From: Chryseobacterium gleum
GTDB lineage: Bacteria; Bacteroidota; Bacteroidia; Flavobacteriales_D; Sanyastnellaceae
DNA: 11,960 nt
Direction of reading: 5' to 3'
NCBI GenBank assembly: GCA_945883885.1
Contig: CAMCYM010000028.1
Location: forward strand, 1 to 11,960
Made by a program: the position numbers and the translations under genes. Shown one piece after another: positions 11,940 to 11,960 of the stretch. Under the pieces are notes generated by a model. The model was not told the origin of the DNA, made no database searches, and saw nothing but the letters and a program-made list of their open reading frames with translations. Numbering within the stretch: the stretch's first letter is position 1; each line of letters opens with the position of its first letter.

Positions 11940-11960
11940 CTCAATCTCAAACTCAAACTC
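11940..11960 (-). repeat. Third CTCAAA hexamer array, cut by the window edge
   Basis: CTCAAT, CTCAAA, CTCAAA and CTC run to the last base of the window, in the same orientation as the array at 11193. On the minus strand it reads GAGTTT. It lies 82 nt upstream of the kinase start beyond a C-rich stretch, and continues outside the window. Confidence 0.8.

Overview
The window looks like GC-rich chromosomal DNA from the Bacteroidota, probably a Flavobacteriales-like lineage. Evidence: a DUF3127 OB-fold protein, a bifunctional-nuclease (DUF151) protein with a UVR tail, EtfB with the VNPYDEWYALV motif, a membrane pyrophosphatase with the ion-site glutamate in the fifth helix, a lipoprotein with a GCTNPxAxNY...DDGSC motif, near absence of Shine-Dalgarno sequences, and TAnnTTTG-like -7 promoter elements. 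The lineage is inferred from family resemblance, without a database search.

Layout. 1-303 (+) is the 3' end of an unrecognised protein. 307-1979 (-) is a two-gene unit: the DUF3127 ssDNA-binding-like gene, then an M16 zinc peptidase. 2122-3282 (+) is a self-inhibited class II Fic AMP-transferase, transcribed divergently from DUF3127. 3270-7026 (-) holds etfB, etfA, the bifunctional nuclease, purE and a flavin-reductase-like split-barrel protein, tightly spaced; purE seems to have its own promoter. 7093-10452 (+) holds pdhB (pyruvate dehydrogenase E1 beta) and a K+-dependent proton-pumping pyrophosphatase. 10581-11024 (+) is a small surface lipoprotein. 11238-11858 (-) is a deoxynucleoside kinase.

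Most genes are housekeeping: pyruvate oxidation, electron transfer by ETF, pyrophosphate-driven ion pumping, purine and deoxynucleotide supply, proteolysis. Fic is the main regulatory or accessory gene.

The less ordinary content is non-coding. First, four minus-strand transcription units (DUF3127, purE, etfB, dNK) carry a TAnnTTC(G/A) element ending only 4-5 nt before the ATG, which predicts leaderless mRNAs. Two plus-strand units (pdhB, lipoprotein) have the element 23-24 nt before the ATG, and genes inside units lack it. Second, a GAGTTT/CTCAAA hexamer repeat occurs three times in intergenic DNA. Two arrays lie directly after the stop codons of convergent genes, each reading GAGTTT in the sense of its own gene; one shares its last unit with a terminator hairpin. 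The third is cut by the right edge. I did not find a defence system, CRISPR array, tRNA, rRNA or insertion sequence.
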